Below are positions 25,461-34,698 of a stretch of DNA of 64,000 nt, one piece after another; the stretch's first letter is position 1; every line of letters begins with the position of its first letter. The notes under the pieces are model-generated. The model ran no database searches, was not told where the DNA came from, and was given only the letters and a program-made list of their open reading frames with translations. The stretch is from Phycicoccus flavus (lineage in GTDB: Bacteria; Actinomycetota; Actinomycetes; Actinomycetales; Dermatophilaceae): positions 1-64,000 of the forward strand of contig NZ_SAYU02000012.1 of the NCBI RefSeq assembly GCF_004025965.2, given 5' to 3'. The translations under genes and the position numbers were made by a program.

Positions 25461-26606
25461 ATGCCGCGCAACCTGTACGAGAGCGAGCACGAGGACTTCC
25501 GCGCCTCCGTGCAGGAGTTCGTCGAGCGCACCCTGAAGCCGCGCGCCGAGCAGATGCTCGAGGTCAAGCAGGTCGAGCGCGATCTGTGGAAGGAGGCCGG
25601 CGCGCAGGGCCTGTTCGGCCTCGACATCCCCGAGGAGTTCGGGGGCATGGGCGCCGAGGACTACCGCTTCAACGCCATCGCCGCCGAGGTCATCGCCGGC
25701 TTCAACTTCGCCGTCTCCTCCTGCTTCGGCATCCACAGCGACGTCTGCCCGCCGTACATCGTCGACCTCGGCACCCAGGAGCAGAAGGAGCGCTGGCTGC
25801 CGGGCATGGCCAACGGCGAGCTCATCGCGGCCATCGCCATGACCGAGCCGTCCGGCGGCTCCGACCTCGCGGCGCTGAAGACCACCGCCGTCCGCGACGG
25901 CGAGGACTGGGTCCTCAACGGGTCCAAGACCTTCATCACCAACGGCTACCAGGCCGACCTCGTCATCGTCGCCGCCCGGACCGACCCGTCCAAGGGTGCC
26001 AAGGGCATCACGCTGCTCGTCGTCGAGGACGGCATGGAGGGCTTCAGCCGCGGCCGCAAGCTCGACAAGGTCGGGCAGGAGGAGGCCGACACCTCCGAGC
26101 TGTTCTTCGAGGACGTCCGCGTCCCGGACGCCAACCGGCTCGGCGAGGAGGGGATGGGCTTCGTCGCGATGATGCAGCGCCTGCCCCAGGAGCGCATCGG
26201 CGCCGCCGTCGCCAACACCGCGCACGCCTTCCAGATCTTCCGCGAGACGGTCGAGTACACCAAGGAGCGCAAGGCGTTCGGCCAGGCGGTCGGGTCCTTC
26301 CAGCACAACAAGTTCAAGATGGCCGAGCTGCTGACCCAGCTCGAGGTCACCCAGGCCTACGTCGACGACTGCGTTGCCGCCCACGTCGAGGGCAGGCTGA
26401 CCCCGGTCGACGCCGCCAAGGCCAAGTGGTTCAGCGCCCAGGTGCAGAACCAGGTCCTCGACGAGTGCGTGCAGCTGCACGGCGGCTACGGCTTCATGAA
26501 CGAGTACCGCGTCGCCCGCGCCTGGCGGGACGCCCGGGTGTCGAAGATCTGGGCCGGCTCGAACGAGATCATGAAGGAGCTCATCGGCCGCGACCTCGGC
26601 CTCTGA
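25461..26606 (+). CDS. Acyl-CoA dehydrogenase
   Basis: 381-residue FAD enzyme catalysing the first step of beta-oxidation or of branched-chain acyl-CoA breakdown. Family signatures are AIAMTEPSGGSDLAALKT (FAD/substrate loop), VLNGSKTFITNG, and near the end QLHGGYGFMNEY followed by VSKIWAGSNEIMKELIGRD. FGQAVGSFQHNKFKMAELLT is also conserved. Strong ribosome-binding site GAGGAG at 25451-25456 fixes the ATG at 25461. The divergent TetR gene and palindromic operator suggest induction by a substrate-derived ligand. Chain-length specificity cannot be assigned. Confidence 0.93.
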   Translation: MPRNLYESEHEDFRASVQEFVERTLKPRAEQMLEVKQVERDLWKEAGAQGLFGLDIPEEFGGMGAEDYRFNAIAAEVIAGFNFAVSSCFGIHSDVCPPYIVDLGTQEQKERWLPGMANGELIAAIAMTEPSGGSDLAALKTTAVRDGEDWVLNGSKTFITNGYQADLVIVAARTDPSKGAKGITLLVVEDGMEGFSRGRKLDKVGQEEADTSELFFEDVRVPDANRLGEEGMGFVAMMQRLPQERIGAAVANTAHAFQIFRETVEYTKERKAFGQAVGSFQHNKFKMAELLTQLEVTQAYVDDCVAAHVEGRLTPVDAAKAKWFSAQVQNQVLDECVQLHGGYGFMNEYRVARAWRDARVSKIWAGSNEIMKELIGRDLGL

Positions 26607-26763
26607 CTGCGCTCCCCGCTGGTCCGAGAGCACCCGGGCAGCGACCTCCTGCGTGAGACCCCGGACGTCGAGGTGGCAGACGCGGACCAAGCCCTGACGT
26701 CGCATCCTCAGCCGGCCGGCAAGCCCGGTGGGCACGTGCTCGGGCTCCGACCCGCCGGAACCC
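26607..26763. other. Convergent intergenic region
   Basis: 157 bp between the acyl-CoA dehydrogenase and the convergent membrane-protein gene. I see no gene; CCGGCCGG near 26713 is the only short palindrome and is too small to call a terminator. Confidence 0.3.
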
Positions 26764-27843
26764 TCAGCGCAGGAGGGAGCGCTCGCGGAGGGCGACGAGC
26801 ACGTCGGGGTCGACGGCAGCCGCCGGAACGACGAGTCGATGCCGGACGTCCCGGCCCAGAAGGACCAGCGCGTGCTCGCGCCGCAGCGCCCGGCGCACCT
26901 GCCCCCACGGCACCCGGGTAGGCGTGCCGTCCTTCTCCAGGAGCAGACCGGCGTCGTCGAGCGCGAGGTGCACGAGGTGCGGTGCCCGACCCGGGGGCAG
27001 CAGCTCCCTGCGGACCGCGCGCCGGGTCAGCCGCGGCACGAGGAGCCGGGCCGCCACCGTGACGAGGAACGTCGCGCTGGTGAGCCAGCGGAGCCAGCCG
27101 CCTCCGACGAGGAGGCCGATGGCGAGGACCAGGCCGGGAGCCGCGAGGAGCCAGGGCAGCCGGCGCCGGGCGAGGAGCGCCGCGGCGTCGTTCGCGACCC
27201 GGTCGGCGAGCGTGACGTCGAGGACCGCCGGTGCAGCGGGGGGGTCGCCGACCGGTCCCGGCGGGTGCTCGGACGGCGTCCACCCGTGCGCGGTGAGCAG
27301 GGACTCGCGCGCCTGCGGGTCGAGCCGGTCCAGGGGCACGATACGTCCGGTGGCCCGCCCCTCGACGAACGAGGCATCACCGTCCCCCAGGAGCTCGGCC
27401 GGGATCACCCGCAGCTGCGCGGCTCCCGGTGTCGAGAACGTCAGCATGCCGCGCTGCGCCTTCACGGCCCTCATCTCGGCGTAGGCGTAGGGGAGCTCCT
27501 GGCCCACTGGACCGAAGGCGAGGGCGTCGATGCCGACCCTGGCCCTGAAGGTCGTCCCGAGGGGGAGGGAGCGTCGGGCGTCGAGGACAGCCGAGAGCAC
27601 CAGGGCCCCGACGACCAGCGGTGCGACGACGAGACCGGCGACCAGGCCGACGAGGAACGACACCCCCGGCAACGCCAGCGCGAGAAGCGCTCCGAGCAGA
27701 AGCCCGACGACAGGAACCAGGACTACCGCGCCCAGCACGCCGACCGGGCTGGCCGCGCGCAGGCACCGGCGACGTACGGCTCGGTCGACGACGACCTCGC
27801 GCGTCACGGGGGTGCTCGATCCGCCCGCTGCGTCCGCGTCCAT
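26764..27843 (-). CDS. Membrane protein of unknown function with PH/YcxB-like domains
   Basis: 359 residues. Two transmembrane hairpins are visible: VGVLGAVVLVPVVGLLLGAL with SFLVGLVAGLVVAPLVVGAL, and PWLLAAPGLVLAIGLLVGGG with LTSATFLVTVAARLLV. Each is followed by a soluble part that looks like a small beta-rich domain: FRARVGIDALAFGPVG with ELPYAYAEMRAVKAQRGML after the first, and LVHLALDDAGLLLEKDG with VPWGQVRRALRRE after the second. The latter resembles YcxB-like and bacterial PH domains. This suggests a duplicated TM-PH unit. The ATG at 27843 is chosen as the first Met before the conserved part; function unknown. Confidence 0.65.
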   Translation of the reverse strand: MDADAAGGSSTPVTREVVVDRAVRRRCLRAASPVGVLGAVVLVPVVGLLLGALLALALPGVSFLVGLVAGLVVAPLVVGALVLSAVLDARRSLPLGTTFRARVGIDALAFGPVGQELPYAYAEMRAVKAQRGMLTFSTPGAAQLRVIPAELLGDGDASFVEGRATGRIVPLDRLDPQARESLLTAHGWTPSEHPPGPVGDPPAAPAVLDVTLADRVANDAAALLARRRLPWLLAAPGLVLAIGLLVGGGWLRWLTSATFLVTVAARLLVPRLTRRAVRRELLPPGRAPHLVHLALDDAGLLLEKDGTPTRVPWGQVRRALRREHALVLLGRDVRHRLVVPAAAVDPDVLVALRERSLLR

Positions 27844-27997
27844 CCGGCCTCCCGCCCACCTGTCCACCCGTCCGGCGGTCACCGTAGACGGCGCTGGCGC
27901 CGACCGTCGGCCGTTTCGCCGATGCGCCTCCGGCCCTCTCCGGGCGCGATGGGGGGGTGTGCTGTCGAGGGCGGCACGGCCGCGACGTTCGTGCAGG

Positions 27998-28003
27998 TAG
28001 GTT
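27998..28003 (+). promoter_or_regulatory. Probable -10 box for glgX-treY-treZ
   Basis: TAGGTT about 82 bp before the glgX start, similar to the bcp -10 (both GTTAGGTTGG/GTAGGTTGG). It implies a 5' leader of about 75 nt. The remaining 27844-28084 gap shows no gene. Confidence 0.4.
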
Positions 28004-28084
28004 GGTGCCTCGCGTCCGGCCGACCGGCGGACGCGGCGCCGGCAGCGTGGCTGGCCTGCACGGACACCCCTCGAAAGGCACGCA

Positions 28085-30235
28085 GTGGAGATCTGGCCCG
28101 GGACGGCGTACCCCTTGGGCGCCACCTACGACGGCAGTGGCGTCAACTTCGCGTTGTTCAGCGAGGTCGCCGACCGCGTCGAGCTCTGCCTCGTCGACGA
28201 CGACGGCGAGGAGACGCGCATCGACCTGCCCGAGGTCGACGGCTTCGTCTGGCACGGCTACGTGCCCGGCATGCAGCCCGGCCAGCGGTACGGCTACCGC
28301 GTCCACGGGCCGTACGAGCCCGAGAACGGCCACCGCTGCGACCCCAGCAAGCTGCTGCTGGACCCCTACGCGAAGGCCGTCGAGGGGCAGATCGAGAACG
28401 ACCAGGCGCTCTTCAGCTACCGGTTCAGCAACCCCAAGAAGCGCAACACCGACGACAGCCTCGGCAAGACGATGTACGGCGTCGTCACCAACCCGTACTT
28501 CGACTGGGGCCACGACCGCCCGCCGCGGCACGAGTACCACGAGAGCGTCATCTACGAGGCCCACGTCAAGGGCCTGACGATGACCCACCCCGAGATCCCC
28601 GAGGAGATCCGCGGCACGTACTCGGCCATCGCCCACCCGGCGATCATCGAGCACCTCACCGAGCTCGGGGTCACCGCCATCGAGCTCATGCCGGTGCACC
28701 AGTTCGTCCAGGACACCTCGCTCCAGGCCAAGGGCCTCAGCAACTACTGGGGTTACAACACCATCGGCTTCCTCGCGCCGCACAACGGGTACGCCCGCTC
28801 CGACCGCGGCGAGCAGGTCACCGAGTTCAAGGCCATGGTCAAGGCGCTGCACGAGGCGAACATCGAGGTCATCCTCGACGTCGTCTACAACCACACCGCC
28901 GAGGGCAACGAGATGGGCCCGACCATCTGCTTCCGGGGCATCGACAACGCCGCGTACTACCGGCTCGTCGACGACCGCAAGGAGCACTACTACGACACGA
29001 CGGGCACCGGCAACAGCCTGCTCATGCGCAACCCGCACGTGCTCCAGCTCATCATGGACAGCCTGCGGTACTGGGTCACCGAGATGCACGTCGACGGCTT
29101 CCGCTTCGACCTCGCGGCCACGCTCGCCCGCCAGTTCCACGAGGTCGACAAGCTCTCGGCCTTCTTCGACCTCATCCAGCAGGACCCGGTGATCAGCCAG
29201 GTCAAGCTCATCGCCGAGCCCTGGGACGTCGGGGACGGCGGCTACCAGGTCGGCGGCTTCCCGCCCCTGTGGACGGAGTGGAACGGCCAGTACCGCGACA
29301 CCGTGCGCGACTTCTGGCGCGGCGAGCCGAGCACCCTCGGCGAGTTCGCCTCGCGCCTCACCGGCAGCAGCGACCTGTACGAGCACAACGGCCGAAAGCC
29401 GATCGCGTCCATCAACTTCGTCACCGCCCACGACGGCTTCACCCTGCGCGACCTCGTCTCCTACAACGAGAAGCACAACGACGCCAACGGCGAGGACGGC
29501 CGCGACGGCGAGAGCCACAACCGCTCGTGGAACTGCGGCGCGGAGGGCCCGACCGACGACCCCGAGGTCATCGAGCTGCGGCGCCGCCAGCAGCGCAACT
29601 TCCTCGCCACGCTGCTGCTGAGCCAGGGCGTGCCGATGATCGCCCACGGCGACGAGATGGGCCGCACCCAGGACGGCAACAACAACGTCTACTGCCAGGA
29701 CAACGAGATCTCCTGGATGGACTGGGACCTCGACGAGACCCAGCGCGACCTCTACGCCTTCACCGCCGCGATGGCCCGCATCCGCCACGACCACCCCGTG
29801 TTCCGCCGGCGCCGGTTCTTCGCCGGCAGCGCCGACCACGGCGGAGAGTCGGACATGGGCGACATCGCCTGGCTCCAGCCGAGCGGCGAGGCGATGACCG
29901 AGTCCGACTGGTCCGACGGCGCCGCCCGGGCCATGGCGGTCTTCCTCAACGGCGACGCCATCCCCGGCCCGGACGTGCGGGGCCGCAAGGTGCAGGACGA
30001 CGACTTCCTCGTCCTCTTCAACGCCCACCACGAGGACAACGAGTTCCAGCTGCCGCCCGCCGAGTGGGGCGAGCGGTGGTGCACCGAGGTCGACACCGCG
30101 GCCGACCACGTCGACCCGGAGTGGCACGAGGCGGGCAGCACCGTCCGGGTCACCGCCCGCTCGGTCATCGTCCTGCGCAACCCCCGCGAGACGCCCACCC
30201 CGGCCTCGGGAGCGGCCGGCGCGACGAGGAGCTGA
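28085..30235 (+). CDS. glgX: Glycogen debranching enzyme GlgX/TreX
   Basis: 716-residue GH13 subfamily 11 isoamylase-type enzyme that cleaves alpha-1,6 branches of glycogen. N-terminal CBM48-like beta domain (AYPLGATYDGSGVNFALFSE), then the catalytic barrel: DVVYNHTAEGNE, nucleophile Asp in VDGFRFDLAATLAR, acid/base Glu in IAEPWDVG, and the transition-state stabiliser in TAHDGFTLRDLVSYN. NYWGYNTIGFLAPHNGYA is the family signature. It is the first gene of the glgX-treY-treZ operon, releasing linear maltodextrins for TreY. GTG at 28085 with AAAGG 5-10 nt upstream. Confidence 0.96.
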   Translation: MEIWPGTAYPLGATYDGSGVNFALFSEVADRVELCLVDDDGEETRIDLPEVDGFVWHGYVPGMQPGQRYGYRVHGPYEPENGHRCDPSKLLLDPYAKAVEGQIENDQALFSYRFSNPKKRNTDDSLGKTMYGVVTNPYFDWGHDRPPRHEYHESVIYEAHVKGLTMTHPEIPEEIRGTYSAIAHPAIIEHLTELGVTAIELMPVHQFVQDTSLQAKGLSNYWGYNTIGFLAPHNGYARSDRGEQVTEFKAMVKALHEANIEVILDVVYNHTAEGNEMGPTICFRGIDNAAYYRLVDDRKEHYYDTTGTGNSLLMRNPHVLQLIMDSLRYWVTEMHVDGFRFDLAATLARQFHEVDKLSAFFDLIQQDPVISQVKLIAEPWDVGDGGYQVGGFPPLWTEWNGQYRDTVRDFWRGEPSTLGEFASRLTGSSDLYEHNGRKPIASINFVTAHDGFTLRDLVSYNEKHNDANGEDGRDGESHNRSWNCGAEGPTDDPEVIELRRRQQRNFLATLLLSQGVPMIAHGDEMGRTQDGNNNVYCQDNEISWMDWDLDETQRDLYAFTAAMARIRHDHPVFRRRRFFAGSADHGGESDMGDIAWLQPSGEAMTESDWSDGAARAMAVFLNGDAIPGPDVRGRKVQDDDFLVLFNAHHEDNEFQLPPAEWGERWCTEVDTAADHVDPEWHEAGSTVRVTARSVIVLRNPRETPTPASGAAGATRS

Positions 30236-30241
30236 CGCCAC

Positions 30242-32707
30242 GTGACGGTCCACCGCCCCGGCCCCGGCCGCGTCGTCCCGACGGCCACCTACCGCCTCCA
30301 GGTGCACGGCGGCTTCACCTTCGACGACGCCGCCGACCACGTGCCCTACCTCGCCTCGCTCGGGGTCTCGCACGTCTACCTCAGCCCGATCCTCCAGGCG
30401 GCGCCCGGGTCGACGCACGGCTACGACGTGCTCGACCACACCCGGGTCTTCACCGAGGCGGGGGGCCGCGGGTCCTTCGAGCGGCTCGTCGCCGCCTGCC
30501 GTGAAGCGGGGCTCGGCATCGTCGTCGACGTCGTGCCGAACCACATGGCGGTGCCGTCGCCCGAGCACCTCAACGCCCCCTTCTGGTCGCTGCTGCGCGA
30601 GGGAGCACGCTCGCCGTACGCCGGCTGGTTCGACGTCGACTGGGTCGCCGAGGACGAGCGGATCCTCATGCCGGTGCTCGGCGGCAGCCTCGAGCAGGTG
30701 CTCGACCGCGGTGAGCTGGTCCTCGCCGACGACGGCGGCCCGAGCGGCGCCGACCACGTCCTGCGCTACTACGACCACGAGTTCCCGGTGGCGTCCGGCA
30801 CCGAGACCCTGCCCCTGCCCCAGCTGGTCGAGGCGCAGGGCTACCGGCTCACGAGCTGGCGCGAGGGCGAGGCGCTCAACTACCGGCGCTTCTTCGACGT
30901 CACCTCGCTCGTCGCCGTGCGCGTCGAGGACCCCGTCGTCTTCACCGCCACCCACGCGCTGCTCCTGGCGCTGTTCGGGCACGGCGAGGTCGACGGCTTC
31001 CGCATCGACCATCCCGACGGCCTCGCCGACCCCGGCGGCTACCTCGAGCGCCTCGCGGAGTCCACCGGCGACGCCTGGGTCGTCGTCGAGAAGATCCTCG
31101 AGGGCGAGGAGCGCCTGCCCGACGCCTGGCGCTGCGCCGGCACCACCGGGTACGACGCCCTGCTGCGGGTGCAGCAGGTGCTCACCCCGCCCGAGACCAC
31201 CGGCACCCTCGACCGGCTGTGGGCGCAGGTGGCGCCCGACCTCACCGACCTCGACGACGTCGTCGCCGACAGCAAGCGGCTCGTCGTCGACGACGTCCAG
31301 GCCGCCGAGGTCGACCGCCTCATGCGGCTCGTGCGCCGGGTCGTCCCGGACGCCGACGCCTCCGCGCTGCGGCGCGCCTTGGAGGCGCTGCTGGTCTCGA
31401 TGGACCGCTACCGGGCCTACCTCGTGCCCGGCCGTGGGGTCGAGCCCGAGCAGGCCGCCGTCGTCGACGACGCTGCCGCCCGGGCCCGCGGAGTCCTCGC
31501 CCCGAGCGACGAGGACGCCCTCGACCTCGTCGTCCGGCTCGTGCTCGACCGGGAGGTGTCCGAGGCCGCCTCCGACACCGGACGGGTGGCCGACGAGTTC
31601 CGGGTGCGCTTCCAGCAGACCTGCGGGCCGGTCATGGCCAAGGGCATCGAGGACACCGCGTTCTACCGCTGGTTCCGGCTCGCCGGGGCCAACGAGGTGG
31701 GCGGGCACCCCGAGGTGCTCGCCATCGACACCGCCGCCTTCCACGAGTGGTGCGCCCGCCAGCAGGCCGACTGGCCGACGTCGATGACGACGCTGACGAC
31801 GCACGACACCAAGCGGTCCGAGGACACCCGGGCCCGGCTCATGGTCCTCGCCGAGGACGCGCCCGGCTGGGAGGCGTGGCTGGAGCAGGCCCGCGCGCTC
31901 GCGGCGCCGCACCGGACCGAGCGGGTCGACGCACCCACCGAGTACCTCGTCTGGCAGACCTTCGTCGGCACCTGGCCCATCTCCGGCGCCCGGCTGGAGG
32001 AGTACCTGCTCAAGGCCGTGCGCGAGGCGAAGGTGCACACCGCATGGATCGACGGCGACACCGACTACGAGGACGAGGTCGTGGCCTTCGCCCGGGCCCT
32101 CGGGCGCGACCCCGAGGTGCACGCCCACCTCGACGCGTGGACCGAGCCGCACGAGGCGTCGGTCGTCGCGAACATCCTCGGCCAGAAGCTCGTCCAGCTG
32201 ACGATGCCGGGAGTGCCGGACGTCTTCCAGGGCTGCGAGATCGGCCGGCTCGCGCTCGTCGACCCCGACAACCGTCGTCCCGTCGACTGGGCCGACCGCG
32301 CCCTGCGGCTCTCCCGCGTCGACGACGACGAGCCGTGCTTCGACCTCGACGACCACAAGCTGCGGCTCGTCGCCCTCACGCTGCGTCTGCGGCGGGCGCA
32401 CCCCGGGGCCTTCGTCGGCGAGCACGCCACCTACACGCCGGTCGACACCGGCAGCGAGCACGCGCTGGCCTTCGCCCGCGGCGACGACGACGGGCCGCGC
32501 GCCCTCACCGTCGTCACGCGGGCGGCCGGCCGGCTGGCGGAGGCCGGCGGGTTCGGCGACGCCGCCCTCGAGGTCCCCCCCGGGACGTGGCACGAGGTGC
32601 TCTCGGGTCGCGAGGTGACCGGCGGGTCGTCCGTCGCCCTCACCGACCTGCTCGCCGAGCGCCCGGTGGCCCTGCTCGTGCGGGCCGACGACGAGGACGC
32701 CGCGTGA
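30242..32707 (+). CDS. treY: Malto-oligosyltrehalose synthase
   Basis: 821-residue GH13_26 enzyme that converts the reducing-end alpha-1,4 bond of maltodextrins to alpha,alpha-1,1, giving maltooligosyl trehalose. Signatures: TATYRLQVHGGFTFDDAAD, SHVYLSPILQAAPGSTHGYD, VDVVPNHMAV, the catalytic Asp in VDGFRIDHPDGLADP, VVVEKILEGEE with the acid/base Glu, and TTHDTKRSEDTRARL with the third acid. GTG at 30242 lies 6 bp after glgX, and the stop overlaps treZ by 4 bp, so the three genes form one operon. Confidence 0.97.
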   Translation: MTVHRPGPGRVVPTATYRLQVHGGFTFDDAADHVPYLASLGVSHVYLSPILQAAPGSTHGYDVLDHTRVFTEAGGRGSFERLVAACREAGLGIVVDVVPNHMAVPSPEHLNAPFWSLLREGARSPYAGWFDVDWVAEDERILMPVLGGSLEQVLDRGELVLADDGGPSGADHVLRYYDHEFPVASGTETLPLPQLVEAQGYRLTSWREGEALNYRRFFDVTSLVAVRVEDPVVFTATHALLLALFGHGEVDGFRIDHPDGLADPGGYLERLAESTGDAWVVVEKILEGEERLPDAWRCAGTTGYDALLRVQQVLTPPETTGTLDRLWAQVAPDLTDLDDVVADSKRLVVDDVQAAEVDRLMRLVRRVVPDADASALRRALEALLVSMDRYRAYLVPGRGVEPEQAAVVDDAAARARGVLAPSDEDALDLVVRLVLDREVSEAASDTGRVADEFRVRFQQTCGPVMAKGIEDTAFYRWFRLAGANEVGGHPEVLAIDTAAFHEWCARQQADWPTSMTTLTTHDTKRSEDTRARLMVLAEDAPGWEAWLEQARALAAPHRTERVDAPTEYLVWQTFVGTWPISGARLEEYLLKAVREAKVHTAWIDGDTDYEDEVVAFARALGRDPEVHAHLDAWTEPHEASVVANILGQKLVQLTMPGVPDVFQGCEIGRLALVDPDNRRPVDWADRALRLSRVDDDEPCFDLDDHKLRLVALTLRLRRAHPGAFVGEHATYTPVDTGSEHALAFARGDDDGPRALTVVTRAAGRLAEAGGFGDAALEVPPGTWHEVLSGREVTGGSSVALTDLLAERPVALLVRADDEDAA

Positions 32708-34524
32708 GCCGCGTCGTCGAGGTCTGGGCGCCGCTGCCGGAACGGGTCGAGCTCGAGTGGGCCCCGGCCGGGTCCGGCGAGGACCCCCGGCGCGAGCCGA
32801 TGACGCCCGCCGGTGACGGCTGGTGGCGCCACGAGCTGCCGGAGGGGAGCGGCGAGGTCGACTACGCCTTCGTCCTCGACGGCGAGGACCCGCCGCTGCC
32901 GGACCCGCGCAGCGCCTGGCAGCCCGGCACCGTCCACGGCCCGAGCCGCACCGTCGACACCGGCGCCTTCCCCTGGACCGACGACGCCTGGCGCGGCCCC
33001 CGCGAGGGCGCGGGCAGCCTCGGCGCTGTGTTCTACGAGCTGCACGTCGGCACCTTCACGGCCGAGGGCACGTTCGACGCCGCCGTCGCCCGGCTGGACC
33101 ACCTCGCGGCCCTCGGCGTCGACGTCGTCGAGGTCATGCCGGTCGCCGCGTTCCCCACCGACCGGGGCTGGGGCTACGACGGCGTCGGCCTGTACGCGGT
33201 GCAGGACTCCACCGGCGGCCCGGCGGGCTTCGCCCGGTTCGTCGACGCCTGCCACGCCCGCGGGCTCGGGGTCTGCCTCGACGTCGTCCACAACCACCTC
33301 GGGGCCTCCGGGAACTACCTGGCGCGCTTCGGCCCCTACTTCACGCAGGCCCACGAGACGCCGTGGGGGCCGGCGGTCAACCTCGACCACGACGGCTCCG
33401 ACGTCGTCCGGGCCTTCCTCCTCGACGGCGTGCGCCGCTGGTTCCGCGACTTCCACGTCGACGTGCTGCGGCTCGACGCCGTCCACGAGCTCAAGGACGA
33501 CTCGCCCCGGCACTACCTGGCCGAGCTGTCCGACGAGGTCGCCGCGCTCGCCGCCGAGCTCGGGCGGCCGCTGGACCTCGTCGCCGAGTCCGACCTCAAC
33601 GACACCGTCATGGTCACGCCCACCGCCGACGGCGGCCGCGGGATGACGGCGCAGTGGGACGACGACGTGCACCACGCCCTGCACGTCACCCTGACCGGCG
33701 AGACCCAGGGCTACTACACCGACTTCGGCGGGACCCCCGGCAGCGGCGGGACGACACCGCTCGCGGTGCTGGCGAAGGTGCTGACCCGCGGGTTCCTCCA
33801 CGACGGCACCTACTCCTCCTTCCGCGGCCGCGACTGGGGTGCCCCGGTCGACACCGCGACGCTGGACGCCCGGCGGCTGCTCGGCTACCTCCAGACGCAC
33901 GACCAGGTCGGCAACCGGGCGACGGGGGAGCGCATCTCCGCCCTCGTCACCGACCCCGGGCTCCAGGCCGCCGGGGCCGCGCTGTACCTGCTGGCCCCGA
34001 CGACGCCGATGCTCTTCATGGGCGAGGAGTGGGCCGCGTCCACCCCGTGGCAGTTCTTCACGAGCTTCGCCGAGGACTGGCTGGCCGACGCCGTGCGCGA
34101 GGGCCGGCGGGCCGAGTTCGGGGGCCACGGGTGGTCCGCCGACGAGGTCCCCGACCCGCAGGACCCCGCCACCCGCGACCGCTCGGTCCTCGACTGGTCC
34201 GAGGTCGAGGACGCCGACCACGCCCGGATGCTGCGCTGGTACGCCGACCTCATCGGGCTGCGCACGCGGCTGCTCCCGGGTGGACCCACCCGCCTCGACG
34301 ACGTCACCGTGGCCGTCGACGAGGGGGCCCGGACCCTCGTGCTGCGGCACGCCCCCGCCGACTCCGCCCCGTACGCCGTCGTCGTGGCGCTGGACGAGGG
34401 CCGGCTGGACGTGCCGGTCCCCGGTGCCGCCGACGTGCTGCTGGCGTGGGGCGAGGCCTCGGTCGCCGACGGCGCCGTGACCCTCGACGGCCCCGGCGCC
34501 GCAGTCGTCTCCCTCACCCCCTGA
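32704..34524 (+). CDS. treZ: Malto-oligosyltrehalose trehalohydrolase
   Basis: 606-residue GH13_10 enzyme that releases trehalose from maltooligosyl trehalose. N-terminal beta domain (VVEVWAPLPERVELEW), then FYELHVGTFTAEGTFDAAV, LGVDVVEVMPVAAFPTDRGW, GYDGVGLYAVQ, DVVHNHLGASGNYL, the nucleophile Asp in DVLRLDAVHEL, acid/base Glu in LVAESDLND, and LQTHDQVGNRATGER with the third acid. GTG at 32704 overlaps the treY stop (GTGA). Together with glgX and treY this gives the complete TreX-TreY-TreZ route from glycogen to trehalose, an osmo- and desiccation protectant. Confidence 0.97.
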   Translation: MSRVVEVWAPLPERVELEWAPAGSGEDPRREPMTPAGDGWWRHELPEGSGEVDYAFVLDGEDPPLPDPRSAWQPGTVHGPSRTVDTGAFPWTDDAWRGPREGAGSLGAVFYELHVGTFTAEGTFDAAVARLDHLAALGVDVVEVMPVAAFPTDRGWGYDGVGLYAVQDSTGGPAGFARFVDACHARGLGVCLDVVHNHLGASGNYLARFGPYFTQAHETPWGPAVNLDHDGSDVVRAFLLDGVRRWFRDFHVDVLRLDAVHELKDDSPRHYLAELSDEVAALAAELGRPLDLVAESDLNDTVMVTPTADGGRGMTAQWDDDVHHALHVTLTGETQGYYTDFGGTPGSGGTTPLAVLAKVLTRGFLHDGTYSSFRGRDWGAPVDTATLDARRLLGYLQTHDQVGNRATGERISALVTDPGLQAAGAALYLLAPTTPMLFMGEEWAASTPWQFFTSFAEDWLADAVREGRRAEFGGHGWSADEVPDPQDPATRDRSVLDWSEVEDADHARMLRWYADLIGLRTRLLPGGPTRLDDVTVAVDEGARTLVLRHAPADSAPYAVVVALDEGRLDVPVPGAADVLLAWGEASVADGAVTLDGPGAAVVSLTP

Positions 34525-34581
34525 CCCCCCCGCCCCCCGACCCCCCACCCCCTGACCCCCCCGCCCCCCGACCCCCACCCC
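34521..34581. repeat. 31-bp C-rich tandem duplication after treZ
   Basis: A unit starting CTGACCCCCCCGCCCCCCGA occurs at 34521 and again at 34552 (period 31), the second copy differing mainly by one C in a run. The first copy contains the treZ stop codon. The stretch is almost purely C on the plus strand (G on the minus strand). Confidence 0.8.
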
Positions 34582-34614
34582 CGTCCCGACTTTCCCGCCC
34601 CATCCGGGAACGCC

Positions 34615-34683
34615 GGGGTTCGCAAGGGAAGACCGACCACGCGAACCCCGGGTTTCCCTTGCGGAGCGCTCCCGGAGCGCTCC
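34615..34683. terminator. Interleaved inverted repeats and two palindromes between convergent treZ and tesB
   Basis: GGGGTTCGC (34615-34623) pairs with GCGAACCCC (34641-34649), and GCAAGGGAA (34622-34630) pairs with TTCCCTTGC (34654-34662). The order A-B-A'-B' means the two 9-bp stems compete or form a pseudoknot. Directly after come two copies of the 10-bp palindrome GGAGCGCTCC (34663-34672 and 34674-34683). Probably a bidirectional terminator region, more elaborate than usual. Confidence 0.6.
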
Positions 34684-34698
34684 CAGCGCGCGCCTGGG

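Noticed and set aside
23325-26735. Long minus-strand frame upstream of the 22596-23324 methyltransferase
   Set aside because: Antisense to the acyl-CoA dehydrogenase and overlapping the ligase and TetR genes in another frame; no family features.
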